Assembly: GCA_002749535.1 (NCBI GenBank)
Contig: MZZL01000045.1
Span: 6,513 to 36,536 of the forward strand
Direction of reading: 5' to 3'
Length of the DNA: 30,024 nucleotides
DNA from: Apophysomyces variabilis
Lineage: Eukaryota; Mucoromycota; Mucoromycetes; Mucorales; Mucoraceae
A program made the translations under genes and the position numbers. The notes beneath the pieces were generated by a model. The model worked only from the letters and a program-made list of their open reading frames with translations, was not told the origin of the DNA and ran no database searches. Of the stretch, positions 9,401 to 19,804 are shown in pieces. Each line of letters begins with the position of its first letter. Positions within the stretch are counted from its first letter, which is position 1.

Positions 9401-12210
9401 CACAAAAAAAACCCACCGAACGGCTTATCCGCTGGTTGAATGACATTGAGTCTTTTGATCCCAATATTCAATATCAGCCAGGGACTGAAAACACAGTCCC
9501 TGATCTACTTTCTTGGGTGGGAGGACCTGAATGTGAGCCTGCTGCCATAAACATTGAACCGCAGTATTTATATATACTAATGGAAGAAACAAGTACAGAT
9601 CCTCTTAATGACTGGCCATGCTTTTACACAAGAGATCCCGATGACTGGCCGGATAAGATTAAAGCAAAACTGGAAAAGCACAAACACCAATTTGTGGTCC
9701 GAGATCAAATGATATACTACAAACTAACCCCTACAACACCTCGCGAATTACGCTATGTGGTCTTCACACAACGAGCCAACTTGGTCAAAGATTTTCACAA
9801 AGGATTCAGTCACACTGGCGTTGGCACATTATATGAGGTTATGAAAACGCGTTGGTGATGGCCTGGTATGCGCACTGCGGTCAAAAAAAGATTCTACCAT
9901 CGGTAGAAACTTGGTGGAATCTGAGATTCCACCACCTTTCCACCACCTTTCCACCGCTTTTCCACCGTGCGGTGGAATCTCTTCAAAGGTTTGTGGAATG
10001 TACCTTCCACCACCTTTTCCACCACCTTTCTACCACTCCCCCAAGTTCAACAATTGGATGAACTGCTATATGGCAGAGACTATTACGTTGATGTTATTGG
10101 ATCAAGTAGTATGCATTAGAGGCTAACGTTTTAGTTTCATTCGACCATATTCCTTTATTCAAGCACTTTTTATTGGATTAACTTGCCTACAACGATACAT
10201 TCTATTGGAGCTACTGATTTTTATCTAGTCTATCCGATTGGATGTTCTTTTCGTTGTGTACATTATTTTAGCCATTAAGATACACTTCTTTATCATATAC
10301 AAGGAAGCTTCTTTAGCTATATATATAGGAAAAAAACAGACACTTTTATTTTCTTGGAGCTATGTAGCGTAATGTACTAACAAATAGCTAACTTTATGCT
10401 TAGTTTTATATTATCTTACCTAATTACTGAAGGTTAAAGAAGCATAGCTTTTAAAAATGACAATTAGTAAAACGTACTAAAAGCTAACATACAGTAGCAT
10501 ACCTAAGCCAGCATGCAATAACGAATGGCAGCATTACGTATAGGCCTACAAAAAGTTACCTTGCCAAGTAATTAAATTACGACGTAAAAAAGTATCTGTA
10601 CCATTAAAAAGTATGTCATCTTTCTCTGTTTCCATTTTGTTAAGAAACGAAAGCTACTCTATATAATAATCAAAAAGTCAAGATTAGTTACATTTAGGTC
10701 AATCAATCAAAATACCTTATTAAAAGTAAGAAGCAAGCTCTTCTATAACGTAGTGATCATTCTAGCTATCAAAAGAAAAAAAGAATGAGATGCTATGAAA
10801 TGAAGATAAAAGCTTACCAGCAAAGGGTATGCTTTTAGATCAAGGTTGCATATTATTAGGATCATATACTAGCAACGTTTTCAAAGTGAGTTTTCTGATG
10901 AAGAAGTGGTAAAACACTATGAAACAAAAAATGGTATAGAGGAAAAAGTTTGCAAAAGAAAAGGATGAATAAAAGGAAAACGCGGATAACTCTGTAAAAA
11001 AAAAAGAAACCATGTTAGAAACGCGTGACATAAATAATTATGCAGTTCCTGGGAAATGTGAATGCACTAGTTTTGCTGTGGTAACTTAATTTTGTATGCA
11101 TGTCTGCTACAGTAACAGCGTTTGGGGGGAGAGAAAAATGTGGTAATATAAGAAATTCTACCACCTGGGTGGAAAGTGGGTGGAACCAGAGATTCTACCA
11201 TGTGGTATAAAGGTGGTAGAATCACCCTTCAACCGCAGTGGCGGAATGATATTCAGCAATGGATAAAGACTTGCCAGCAATGCCAACTCTCAGCTAACAA
11301 GGATTGACAACAACATAAAGCCCCCATGCATACTCTGGATGTTCCAGCTGCGTTCTCCCGGTGGCACCTCGATTTCATTGGTGAATTGCCAATGACAGCT
11401 GATGGGAATCGTTGGATATTAGTAGCAGTAGACTATTCAACCAATTGGCCAATAGCATGCGCAATGTCTGAAGCAACTGGAAAAGAGATCGTTAAGTTCA
11501 TCTATGAAGAAATTGTCATGCGTTTCAGTTGTCCAGATGAAATTCTTACCAATTGCAGCACAAATTTCATGTCGAATGTAGTAGCTCAATACGTCCAATT
11601 GCTGAAAACCAACCATACACTCACATCTGCCTTTCACCCACGGACAAATGGAAAATGTGAACAACTGAACAAGACCTTAAAAACAATGCTCAAGAAATAT
11701 GCCAACGGCGATATATACTCCTGGGATTGATATTTGAATACAGCTCTATGGGCCTGTCGCATACAAAGGCATCGAACCACGAAATTTAGCCCATTTTATC
11801 TAACATATGGTCGAGAACCTAAACTCCTAGGAGACCCTATTTGCCCATGGATCAGACTGAATGACAAGGAACCTACACCAGAACTGTTGGCTGACGATGC
11901 ATTAACCTATCTCCGAAAATTATGGGAAGCTCGTCGCCTTGCTGAAACCAGGTTACAGAGAAATGCAACTCAAGACAAAAAACGCTGGGATGACGCATTA
12001 TGCACAGAGACCCAAATCTTTAACATAGGTGACATGGTGCTTCTAAGGCATGAAAGCAAAAAAGGTCTCGAGTATTCATGGATGGGCCCATACATTGTTT
12101 TGGATCACAACCTTGACAATGACATTTATCGCATTCACAAGATCAATGGCAAGGAATATGCATCATGGGTACACACAGATCATCTTCAACCTGCAATCAT
12201 TACTAACTAG
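6412..12210 (+). pseudogene. gag-pol: Element B gag-pol as one frame, 11 stops and a transposon insertion
   Basis: Unlike A and C, gag and pol share one reading frame. Gag (6412 to about 7420) ends in a CX2CX4HX4C knuckle (CYWCQRTGHIQRNC). The protease site reads DSR (7699-7707), a glycine-to-arginine change at a key residue. RT keeps YLDD (8707-8718). RNase H motifs lie near 9150-9380, with TDH changed to IDH. Integrase D (11431) and E (11659) are present, but the middle catalytic Asp is Asn (11551). Stops lie at 6490, 6757, 6868, 7372, 7960, 8071, 8239, 8833, 9856, 11305 and 11728, and the end is TAG 12208. A CACTG transposon (9873-11240) splits the integrase finger. Insertion plus duplication is 1371 bp, a multiple of three, so the frame is kept across it. 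Confidence 0.92.
9873..11240 (-). mobile_element. CACTG copy 1: non-autonomous DNA transposon with subterminal repeats
   Basis: This 1368-bp element is bounded by inverted CACTGCGGT...ACCGCAGTG ends and a 3-bp duplication, GCG (9870-9872 and 11241-11243). CACTR ends with 2-3 bp duplications are known from the CACTA/CMC (EnSpm) superfamily. Both ends are crowded with TTCCACCACC/GGTGGAA repeats (9897-10045 and 11150-11225), as in CACTA subterminal regions. I find no transposase, so it is probably a deletion derivative or MITE-like family. The orientation is arbitrary; it is given as minus because copies 2 and 3 match its reverse complement. Confidence 0.85.
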
Positions 12211-12356
12211 ACACGTGATCAACCTTGGTATATCCCACAAGTGTCTTGCGCTCTTCACTCCGGTCAACCTGATTCCTAAACTCTTTCTACTTCTTCGTTT
12301 CATACTCCTTATATACTCTGTGTTCACCCATTGTTCGAGGTCGAACAAAATTCTAC

Positions 12357-12366
12357 AGAGGGGATA
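12357..12366 (+). promoter_or_regulatory. Polypurine tract of element B
   Basis: AGAGGGGATA directly precedes the 3' LTR. It is shorter than the tracts of A and C. Confidence 0.65.
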
Positions 12367-12367
12367 T

Positions 12368-12562
12368 TGTCGTGTACTCTTAGATTTTTGGTTTCACTTT
12401 CAATATCAGTGCCCCATAGGTTTCATAGTGTGGGTAATACTCCAAGTCTAGACAACTATAAATTAAGAAGAATGGCATCAAAATAAAAGGAGAGTTTTTT
12501 GGATAGTCTATCTTACTTTGGAAATCTTGTCTATTATATCAGATTCAAGTAATGATACGACA
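12368..12562 (+). repeat. 3' LTR of element B
   Basis: This 195-bp LTR is intact, running from TGTCGTGTACTC to GATACGACA. ACTC (12563-12566) follows as the target-site duplication, and then the B0 LTR continues. Confidence 0.93.
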
Positions 12563-12578
12563 ACTCTTAGATTTTTAG

Positions 12579-12882
12579 TGTCATAGCAGTTTTCTTTGTG
12601 CTACCTTTTTGCCTGATTTGGAGTGCATCAGTGCTACCTTCCACCATGGTGCGTCAATTGCTCTCAATGTGAGTCATGAACGACTATGGTTACTCAAGAA
12701 CATAATCCTTCATAACTCATTGTCAATCAAGTTATAGAAATAATTCAGTATAAATATCATAGACGCAGAAAGCAATAAAGATCATCATTCGTTTTATTCT
12801 TCATTTCTTTGTTTGTTATATCTCTTGCTATTTAACTACACTTCTGTGGCCATTGATTGGATCAGCCAAAAGAAGTATGACA
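12579..12882 (+). repeat. 5' LTR of element C
   Basis: It runs from TGTCATAGCAG to AAGTATGACA. A TATAAATA box and a GCAATAAAG polyadenylation-like motif lie in its last third. It pairs with 17379-17682. Confidence 0.93.
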
Positions 12883-12884
12883 AT

Positions 12885-12896
12885 TAGTAGCTGATG
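12885..12896 (+). promoter_or_regulatory. Primer-binding site of element C
   Basis: TAGTAGCTGATG corresponds to TGGTAGCTGATG of A and B with one G-to-A change that disrupts pairing to the CCA end. The last three bases are the gag ATG, as in element A. Confidence 0.7.
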
Positions 12897-13910
12897 ACAA
12901 ACTTTGATCTACTACCTGAATCATTCAAGACTTATAGTATGAAAGAAGACTCACTGGAAGAAATATCGGAAGACTCTGTACAAGACTCGATTATGTCTCA
13001 ATCTACCCAACAAGGACCAGCCCCAGATCAAATGGCTCAACTGTTGCTGGCGATGACATGTCTGCTTGAAAAGCAAGAAGTACCGACATTCAAGATCTGT
13101 ATACGTGAACCTGACACGTTCTGGGGAGAACGCACTGCCCATGCAGCAGAAGGTTGGCTAAGATCAGTGGAAAGATATACTGAAATGGGGAAGCTGGAAG
13201 AACTGGAACAAATTAACTATGCGGTGACACTTCTGCGAAGGGAGGCTGAACTCTGGTGGCAACAACGCAAACAATACTCAGCGGATGTGACTGAATGGAG
13301 TGAATTCCAGAAACTTATCTTGCAGGAGTTTTGCCCACTCAATGCAGCATAGGTTGCCCGAGACAGGCTGGCAGTGCTAAGACAAGAAGGCACAGTGACT
13401 GAATACGTGGCTACTTTCAGAAGTGTACAGATTGAAATACCTACGATGACAGACAAAGAAGCTTTGGACCGTTTTACCAGAGGACTACAAGATGACGTGC
13501 ATGCCCATGTAGTAACTTGCTACCTAGCAATAACAGCAGAGGCCCAGCATATGGCTCTGGCATATGAAAGTGCACAAGCAATGCATTACCCAATTACAAA
13601 TCTAAACAACACCAGCTATTCGGCAAGGGATGATGTACCACAATATATGAGGACGAATGGTGTGGCGCCTATGGATCTGGACGTAACATAGTTCTGACAA
13701 CAGCAAGGTGTCAGATCCACCCTCCGGTTCCAAAGATACCAGTCTGGTATAAAAAGACAACAAGATGAACCAGTACAGTGCTACAACTGCGGCGGCTTTG
13801 GCCATCTAGTGCGATCTTGTTCAACAGAACCACTACCTGACCACTTACACTTTTGTCCAAGACGTTCCAGACAGTCCAGGGATTTAAAAGGGCAAGCGCA
13901 GTTGGCATGA
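12894..13910 (+). pseudogene. gag: Element C gag, three stop codons
   Basis: This capsid-nucleocapsid frame starts at the ATG overlapping the PBS and ends at TGA 13908-13910. The capsid region (GWLRSVERYTEM and the ELWWQQRKQY block) aligns with gag of A and B. A CX2CX4HX4C knuckle (CYNCGGFGHLVRSC) lies near 13788-13829. Stops at TAG 13350, TAG 13689 and TGA 13695 interrupt it. The end overlaps pol in the -1 frame, with a slippery heptamer at 13883. Confidence 0.87.
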
Positions 13911-16900
13911 AGGAAGTCCCTCCGCGCAAATCAGAAGTAAAGCAAAGCTCCCTGAATTTGGTGAACACAAAGGAAGCACAAGATGTGAATTTGATTAATC
14001 TTTCTGACGACCAGAAAATCAAGGCAAACTTGGTTGAAGTGGGACTAGAAGCAGATTTGAAGCATATTGAAGCACTAAATTCAATAAAAGACACTGATTT
14101 ACCACTGTATTCAATGGTCTGCAATGGACAAACGGCAAATGTACTGTTGGACACTGGTGCTAGCACATCTTATATTGCACCACGGATGTGTCAAGACTTG
14201 AGACTACAAGATGTTCAAGGGCGCAAGGTGGAGATAGCGGGAGGCCATATCATGAGCATCAATGCAATGGCATACTTCCAGTTATCTATGGCCGGCAGAT
14301 ATCAACAGACATGGCAGGTATATGTATTTGACACAAAGTTCGACATCATCCTCAGTCACAATTGGTTCAAAGAAATCAAGCCAGAACCTGACTGGCAATA
14401 TGATGCATAGAAGATAAAGCACAATGGGAATACTTATGTCTTGACTCTAAAGTATGAACGCCAAGTCCTGGAGTTGTCATATCTGATATCAGACCGCCAA
14501 GTACAAAGACTCTCACATTCCAAGCAGATCGATGACATGTTGATGTTCTACTACACTGGTGATAAGATCTGAACTGATCATGGCGAGTTCAAAATGATGG
14601 TCAAGGAATATGACGATGTCTTCAAGGACACCTTACCTGGTCTTCCGCCTGATCATGATGTCGAACATGTAATTGACACTGGTGATGCTGCACCGATCAA
14701 TAGGCAACCATTTAAGATGAGCCCCCTGGAGTTGGATGAGCTTCAGAAGCAACTCGCTGAGCTGTTGGACTTAAGACTCATATGGCCTAGTACCTCTCCT
14801 TGGGGAGCACCAGTCCTGTTTGTGAGGAAGAAAGATGGTTCAATGCATCTTTGTATTGACTACTGAGCTATTAACCAGGTGACGAAGTGCAACAGCCATC
14901 CATTACCCTGGATTGATGAATGCTTAGAGAGACTCAGTGGCGCCTGATTCTTCTTAAGCATTGACCTGAAAAGTGGCTATCACCAAGTGAAAATCCGTTC
15001 AAAAGATGTGCTTAAAACCACATTTAACACAAGATATGGTTTGTTTGAGTTTCTGGTCCTGCCCTTCAGTCTGACAAACGCACCATCCACTTTTCAGCGT
15101 CTCATGAACTCAACTCTCAGAGACTATCTGGATAAGTTCGTTCTGGTGTATTTGGATGACATCCTCATCTTTAGCCGTATGGAAGAAGAACACTGCAAAC
15201 ATGTTCGACAAGTCCTCGAATGCCTATGAAAAGTGAAGTTGTACATGAACCTCAAGAAGTGCGAGTTCAATAAGTAAGAACTGGAGTTTATTGGGTTTCA
15301 CATAACCGCAAATGGCATTCTACTCGCCAAGTCAAAGGTGTCTGCAATTCAGCAGTGGCCAGTGCTGATGAACGTACAGGAGGTCTGGCAGTTCATCAGC
15401 CTAGGTTCGCATTACTGAAGGTTCATACGTGACTTCTCCATGATTGCAGCACCCCTTACAGACCTTATGAAGAGAACAGGGATAAAGAGGCGACCAATAA
15501 CTTGGACTGACGAGTGTCAAAAGGCATTTGATGAGATAAAGTCACAAATGGTCAAGGCACCAGTTTTACACCCGCCTAACCCAGAATTACCTTATGTGAT
15601 TGAAATAGATGCTTCTGATTTTAGTGTCAGCGCAGTTCTACTGCAAGAAGGCCCTGATGGTCTGATGCACCCATTGGCGTTCGAGTCCAAGAAGCTATCC
15701 TTGGCAGAGCAGAATTATCCAGCTCAGGAACAGGAACTCCTGAGGATATTATATGCATTATGGTTCTGGAGATGTTTCGTGGAAGGGAGGCCATACACAG
15801 TATACACAGACCATCACCCCCTCTAGTACTTCTGAACACAACTGAAACTAACACCTCGTCTAACGCGCTGGATGGCTGAGCTGGAGCTTTTTGACCTAGA
15901 TATACAGTATAAACCTGGGAAGGATAACCACATCCCTGATCTACTTTCTCAATGGAATGGCCCTGGCAAGACCTCACAAGAACCGGATATGGAACTGCAG
16001 TACCTTTACGCTATGCTGGCAGTCTAGGAATCTGACTAGCCAAAATTCTATGCTAAACTAGAAGACCAATGGCCAGTCTCATATACTGATTTGTTGCACA
16101 AACACAAGGATCGCTTCATGGTGCATGATGGCATGATTTTCCAGAAGGTTAAATTTGGTGAAAAGGAGCAAGATATATGATATGCTATTTTTGCCCGCCA
16201 TGCTGAAATTGTTTGCCACTTTCATACCAGCTTTGGCCATGCAGGGCACTCCTTGGTATATGACTGGATCAAGAAATGATGGTGGTGGCCAAATATGAGA
16301 ATGGATATTCAAGATTGGTTGTCTCAATGCCCACAGTGTCAACTTGCCGCCAACCCTAACCATGCGACACATCACTCACCTATGCACTTACAAGAGATTC
16401 CACCAGCCTTTTCCAGATGGCACCTCAACTTCATTGGCGAACTACTGACAACTGCAAAGGGTAACCGCTGGATTCTGGTGGCTGTTGACTATACTACAAA
16501 TTGGACTATAGCTTGAGCTGTTCCTGATGCTACTGGTGCTGCTGTCGCTATATTTATCTTTGATGAAATCATGATGCATTTTGGTTGCCCCGCCAAAATT
16601 GTCACTGACCATGGTCTGAATTTTATATCTAAGGTGCTCACAAATTATCTTGGTCATATCAAGCTTCACTATATCTTTATATCTGCATTTCACCCACATT
16701 CAAATGGCAAGTGTGAACATACCAATGGCATCTTCAAGCCCATGCTTCGTAAGTATGTAGATAGCACAATTCACCGCTGGGATGAATATATCGATACTGC
16801 CCTTTTTGTCTGCCAAGTTCATAAACATCGCACTACCAGTCTAAGCCCATTCTACCTGGTATATAGGCAAGATCCTGTTATGCCTGGCGACGTATTACAC

Positions 16901-17275
16901 CCATTTATCACCACTGAATTGCCTCGTGATCCTCAACCTGCCGCTGATAGCCATCTTTCTATCATCCAACAACTTTGTCTTGCTCATGAACAAGCTGCCG
17001 AACGTCTTGCAAGCAATGCACAATGAGACAAAGAACAGTGAGATCTTATTATGCGACCACAAAAATTCTCTGTTGGTGACTATGTCTTGATGTGACATGA
17101 AAATAAGTTTGGTCTCAAATTTAACTAGAAAGGCCCTTTCAAGGTCGTTGCTGTCAACTCAGACACTGATATTTACAAACTCAAAACTGTGGAAGACAAG
17201 CCTTATACTTCTTGGGTTCACACTGATCGGCTACATCTAGCTCACACTAGTTTCTCATCCATCACATCTACCTGA
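13841..17275 (+). pseudogene. pol: Element C pol, about 18 internal stops
   Basis: The frame is -1 relative to gag. Protease DTG is at 14150-14158 and RT YLDD at 15149-15160. RNase H motifs follow (EIDASD, then YTDHH), then an integrase finger and D (16487), D (16607), E (16715) with D-X35-E spacing. All catalytic residues checked here are kept, yet stops occur at 14408, 14570, 14864, 14945, 15227, 15275, 15416, 15824, 15833, 16025, 16037, 16178, 16277, 16514, 17024, 17039, 17093 and 17126. Many align with Arg (CGA to TGA) or Trp (TGG to TAG/TGA) in A or B. The natural end is TGA 17273, or TAG 17303 if that TGA is also mutational. Confidence 0.9.
13883..13889 (+). promoter_or_regulatory. Candidate -1 frameshift heptamer of element C
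   Basis: TTTAAAA lies in the gag phase as T TTA AAA (X XXY YYZ), inside the gag/pol overlap (13841-13907) and 18 nt before the gag stop. I could not find a strong simple stem downstream, so a pseudoknot or a decayed structure is possible. Its position parallels the signal in element A. Confidence 0.65.
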
Positions 17276-17365
17276 TATGATCCTGCCACAGCTTGCTCAC
17301 AATAGCGTCAAAATCCTAAACTTGTTACTGCTATCTGTATAATGCTCAAGGATGAGCAATATTCT

Positions 17366-17378
17366 GGGGAGGAGGTAT
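17366..17378 (+). promoter_or_regulatory. Polypurine tract of element C
   Basis: GGGGAGGAGGTAT lies directly before the 3' LTR, nearly the same as the tract of element A. This suggests A and C are closer relatives than either is to B. Confidence 0.78.
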
Positions 17379-17682
17379 TGTCGTAGCAGTTTTCCTTGTG
17401 CTACCTTTTTGCCTAATTTAGAGCACATCAGTGTTACCTTCCACCATGGTGCATCAATTGCTTTCAATGTAAGTTATAAATGACTATGATTACTCAAGAA
17501 CATAATCTTTTATGACTCATTGTCGATCAAGTTATAGAAATAATTCAGTATAAATATCATAGACACAGAAAGCAATAAAGATCATCATTCATTTTATTCT
17601 TCATTTCTTTGTTTGTTATATCTCTTGCTATTCAACTACACTTCCATGGCCATTGATTGGATCAGCCAAAAGAAGTACAACA
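17379..17682 (+). repeat. 3' LTR of element C
   Basis: This 304-bp repeat runs from TGTCGTAGCAG to AAGTACAACA. It equals the 5' LTR in length and differs only by transitions. Confidence 0.93.
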
Positions 17683-17695
17683 TTGGTTTCACTTT

Positions 17696-18054
17696 TGTCA
17701 TAGTCAAGAACTTCCGACCAATCATAGCCAAGATCTATAAAGGGTAACTTCCTTTTTGCTTCAGCCATCATTCTAAAAACAGGCATCTTCAAGAAGTTCA
17801 TTTCTGATCTGTCACCATACATTGCTAAGCCCCTCTTCACAGTTATAGTTTCACCATATCATCATAGTTTTCCTTTTTTATAGTTATTATCACTATTATT
17901 ATATAATTATAATTGTAGCAAAAAGATATAAATATGCAGATGATCAAAAAGAATAAAGGGCATCATATCTGTTTATCTTTTATTTCATTGTCTTCTACAC
18001 CTGTCTCAACCCTATCTGGCCATTAAATTTCCAGCTCAGAATATGGCAATAACA
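17696..18054 (+). mobile_element. Solo LTR E
   Basis: This 359-bp insertion has TGTCATAG...AATAACA ends and a perfect 4-bp duplication, CTTT (17692-17695 and 18055-18058), after base 33 of the B0 LTR. It contains TATAAATA and GAATAAAGG motifs near 17930-17955, arranged as in the A and C LTRs. It has no coding content. Confidence 0.85.
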
Positions 18055-18275
18055 CTTTCAATATTAGTGCCCTATAAGTTTCATAGCATAGGTAATGCTC
18101 CAAGTTTAGACAATTATAAATTAAGAAGAATGGTATCAAAATAAAAAGGGAGTTTTTTGATAGTCTATCTTACTTTAAAAATCTTGTTTGTTATATCAAA
18201 TTCAAGTAATGATATGACAATTAGTAGCTGATACTATTTTATAGACTTGCTCACTAGTTCCTATCTAGGAGAAAT

Positions 18276-18734
18276 CACTATGGTAGAGTAGACATTTTAC
18301 TTACATTTTACTCCTGGATAATACATGATGTTTTACCCACTTTCCTATGGGGGGAGCAATCTTCAGTATTGTTCAGTCTCTCCTTTCCCAAAAGAGAAAA
18401 ACTAGCAAATGTAAAAATATAAGCAGTATGACAGTGTATGTGTGATTCCTAGAAACTGTGTCAATATTTATATCATGCGCTTTTAACATGGTTTTTTTTC
18501 TTTTTTATAGGGTTATTCGCATTTTCTTTTTATTATCCTTTTTTTCACAAACTTTTTCCTCTGCTTTTTTTCACTTTATGGCGTTTTCAGTACTTCTTCA
18601 TCAGCAAACTCACTTTCACAATGTTGATGATATATCATCTTAACAATATACATCCTTGACCTGAAAGCATGTTCTTTACTGGTAAGCTTTTATCTTCATT
18701 TGACAGCACCTCATTCTTTTTTTTCTTTTGATAG
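18276..18734 (+). mobile_element. CACTG copy 2, partial
   Basis: It begins CACTATGGT inside the B0 internal stub. From about 18440 it matches the reverse complement of copy 1 (10750-11050), including the poly-pyrimidine stretches and the AAGCTTTTATCTTCATTT block. The match stops abruptly at GATAG where hAT1 begins. The far end of the element is missing, and no small gene in it is credible. Confidence 0.7.
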
Positions 18735-19667
18735 TAGGGATCGGCAAAATATTTGTTTATTCATATTTGTTTGTATTTGCTCATCAATAAACGAATATGA
18801 GCAAAGGACCTATAGTTGACGAATGAATACGAATATAGATTTCTTATTCAAATTAGTTATTTAAATATTCCTAGCGTCATTCGAACAATAAATGAATATT
18901 CTAGCTTCATTCATATTCATTCGCTTCATTCATATTCATTTGCGTCATTTATAGAATTACTCAATCAACGCACAAGGATTTACTCAGTTTTGCATCAATC
19001 GCAGCATAGAAGCATTTAATGTTGCAAAGGAATTGTCGTTAGCACGGTTATGCGAAATGTCAAAGCATACATATATGAACTTTATATTAACTGTGAATTA
19101 GCTTGAATTCGCAAAGAGAGATTTTCTATTCTGTACAGAGTGAAGCAATTCAGATGTCAGTGCAGCAGAAAACACTGTTAGAGATGACAAAAGTATGATG
19201 ACGTAGCACTAAAGTATGATATTGTGCGTGAACAAAACTAGTGTGACAAATGGGAAGTCAGAATGCGACATGTTGTAGTAGCGTTGAAGAAAAGCCCTTA
19301 AATACGCAAACATAAAATGTCTTCTAAAAGAATTAGTACACAATGCGCAAACACATTGTCTGTACAATGAGCAGAAAGAAAAAGGAAACAGGACGTTTAT
19401 TGATAATAAAAAATCGGTCGCTTCCAAACAGCATGCTTTTGTTCAATTGCAAAACGAAAAAGTTTTGCTTTTTTTTTGCATAAGCTAAATATTTAAAGCG
19501 GCGTTCCTTTAAAGACGCGTTATGGCATTGTTTAAGTCCTGTCAGCCAAACGTATTATTGTTTAAATGGCGACGCTAAGTTTGCTTTCAATATCTTATCT
19601 CCTATATGCCGAATGATCAATGGTTCATTAAGTCTGAAGAATCAATATTGTCATTTGACAGAGCAAC

Positions 19668-19744
19668 CGTTAAATCCTTTAGACCAAACGATCGTTTAGC
19701 TCCTTTAAACTGAATGAGCGTTTAATTCCTTTAGACCAAATCAC
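19668..19744 (+). repeat. Three-copy tandem repeat upstream of the hAT1 transposase
   Basis: Three units of 25-26 bp start at 19668, 19693 and 19719, each of the form CGTTTAAYTCCTTTAGACC. They end just before an AT-rich TATA-like stretch (19746-19760) and about 60 bp before the transposase ATG, so they may be promoter or transposase-binding repeats. Confidence 0.75.
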
Positions 19745-19804
19745 CATAATATAAAATAAGAGCAGAAATAGAAACCCATTTCACTTTATTATCGATATTA
19801 TATC

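Larger units (their letters stand above)
737..12562 (+). mobile_element. Element B: Ty3/gypsy LTR retrotransposon, interrupted by D, A and a CACTG transposon
   Basis: B is flanked by the 4-bp duplication ACTC (733-736 and 12563-12566) and lies 12 bp inside the B0 LTR. The 5' LTR is in three parts (737-748, 1057-1063, 6215-6390) summing to 195 bp, exactly the length of the intact 3' LTR (12368-12562). By eye the LTRs differ at 7 sites, all transitions (about 3.6%). The internal region runs 6391-12367 and holds one long gag-pol frame, itself interrupted by a 1368-bp DNA transposon. It is probably defective in trans-acting functions. Confidence 0.92.
12579..17682 (+). mobile_element. Element C: full-length, heavily mutated Ty3/gypsy retrotransposon
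   Basis: This 5104-bp element has two 304-bp LTRs (12579-12882 and 17379-17682) and sits after base 24 of the B0 LTR. The duplication is TTAG (12575-12578) versus TTGG (17683-17686), which differ by one G-to-A change. The LTRs differ at about 25 sites (8.2%), all transitions. Gag and pol together hold about 21 in-frame stops. It is therefore older than A and B. No chromodomain is seen. Confidence 0.94.
725..18275 (+). mobile_element. Element B0: 5' LTR split into four pieces, plus internal stub
   Basis: The LTR is recovered by joining 725-736, 12567-12578, 17687-17695 and 18059-18219. The pieces follow the 195-bp LTR of element B in order and total 194 bp, with a 1-bp deletion. It is followed by a primer-binding site (TAGTAGCTGATA, from 18222) and about 45 bp matching the start of B's internal region. 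CACTG copy 2 then interrupts it at 18276. The three gaps are exactly elements B, C and E with their 4-bp duplications. Nearly all differences from B are C-to-T or G-to-A in B0 (about 14 in the last 161 bp), so it is an old copy. The 3' half is not visible in the window. Confidence 0.87.

Noticed and set aside
12050..12451. A 133-codon frame across the end of B pol and the 3' LTR
   Set aside because: It overlaps the genuine integrase C-terminus in another frame and shows no domain.
1433..17275. Alternative genetic code with TGA read as an amino acid
   Set aside because: TAG and TAA also interrupt the frames, many TGAs sit where relatives have Arg (CGA), and the hAT2 exons have no in-frame TGA.
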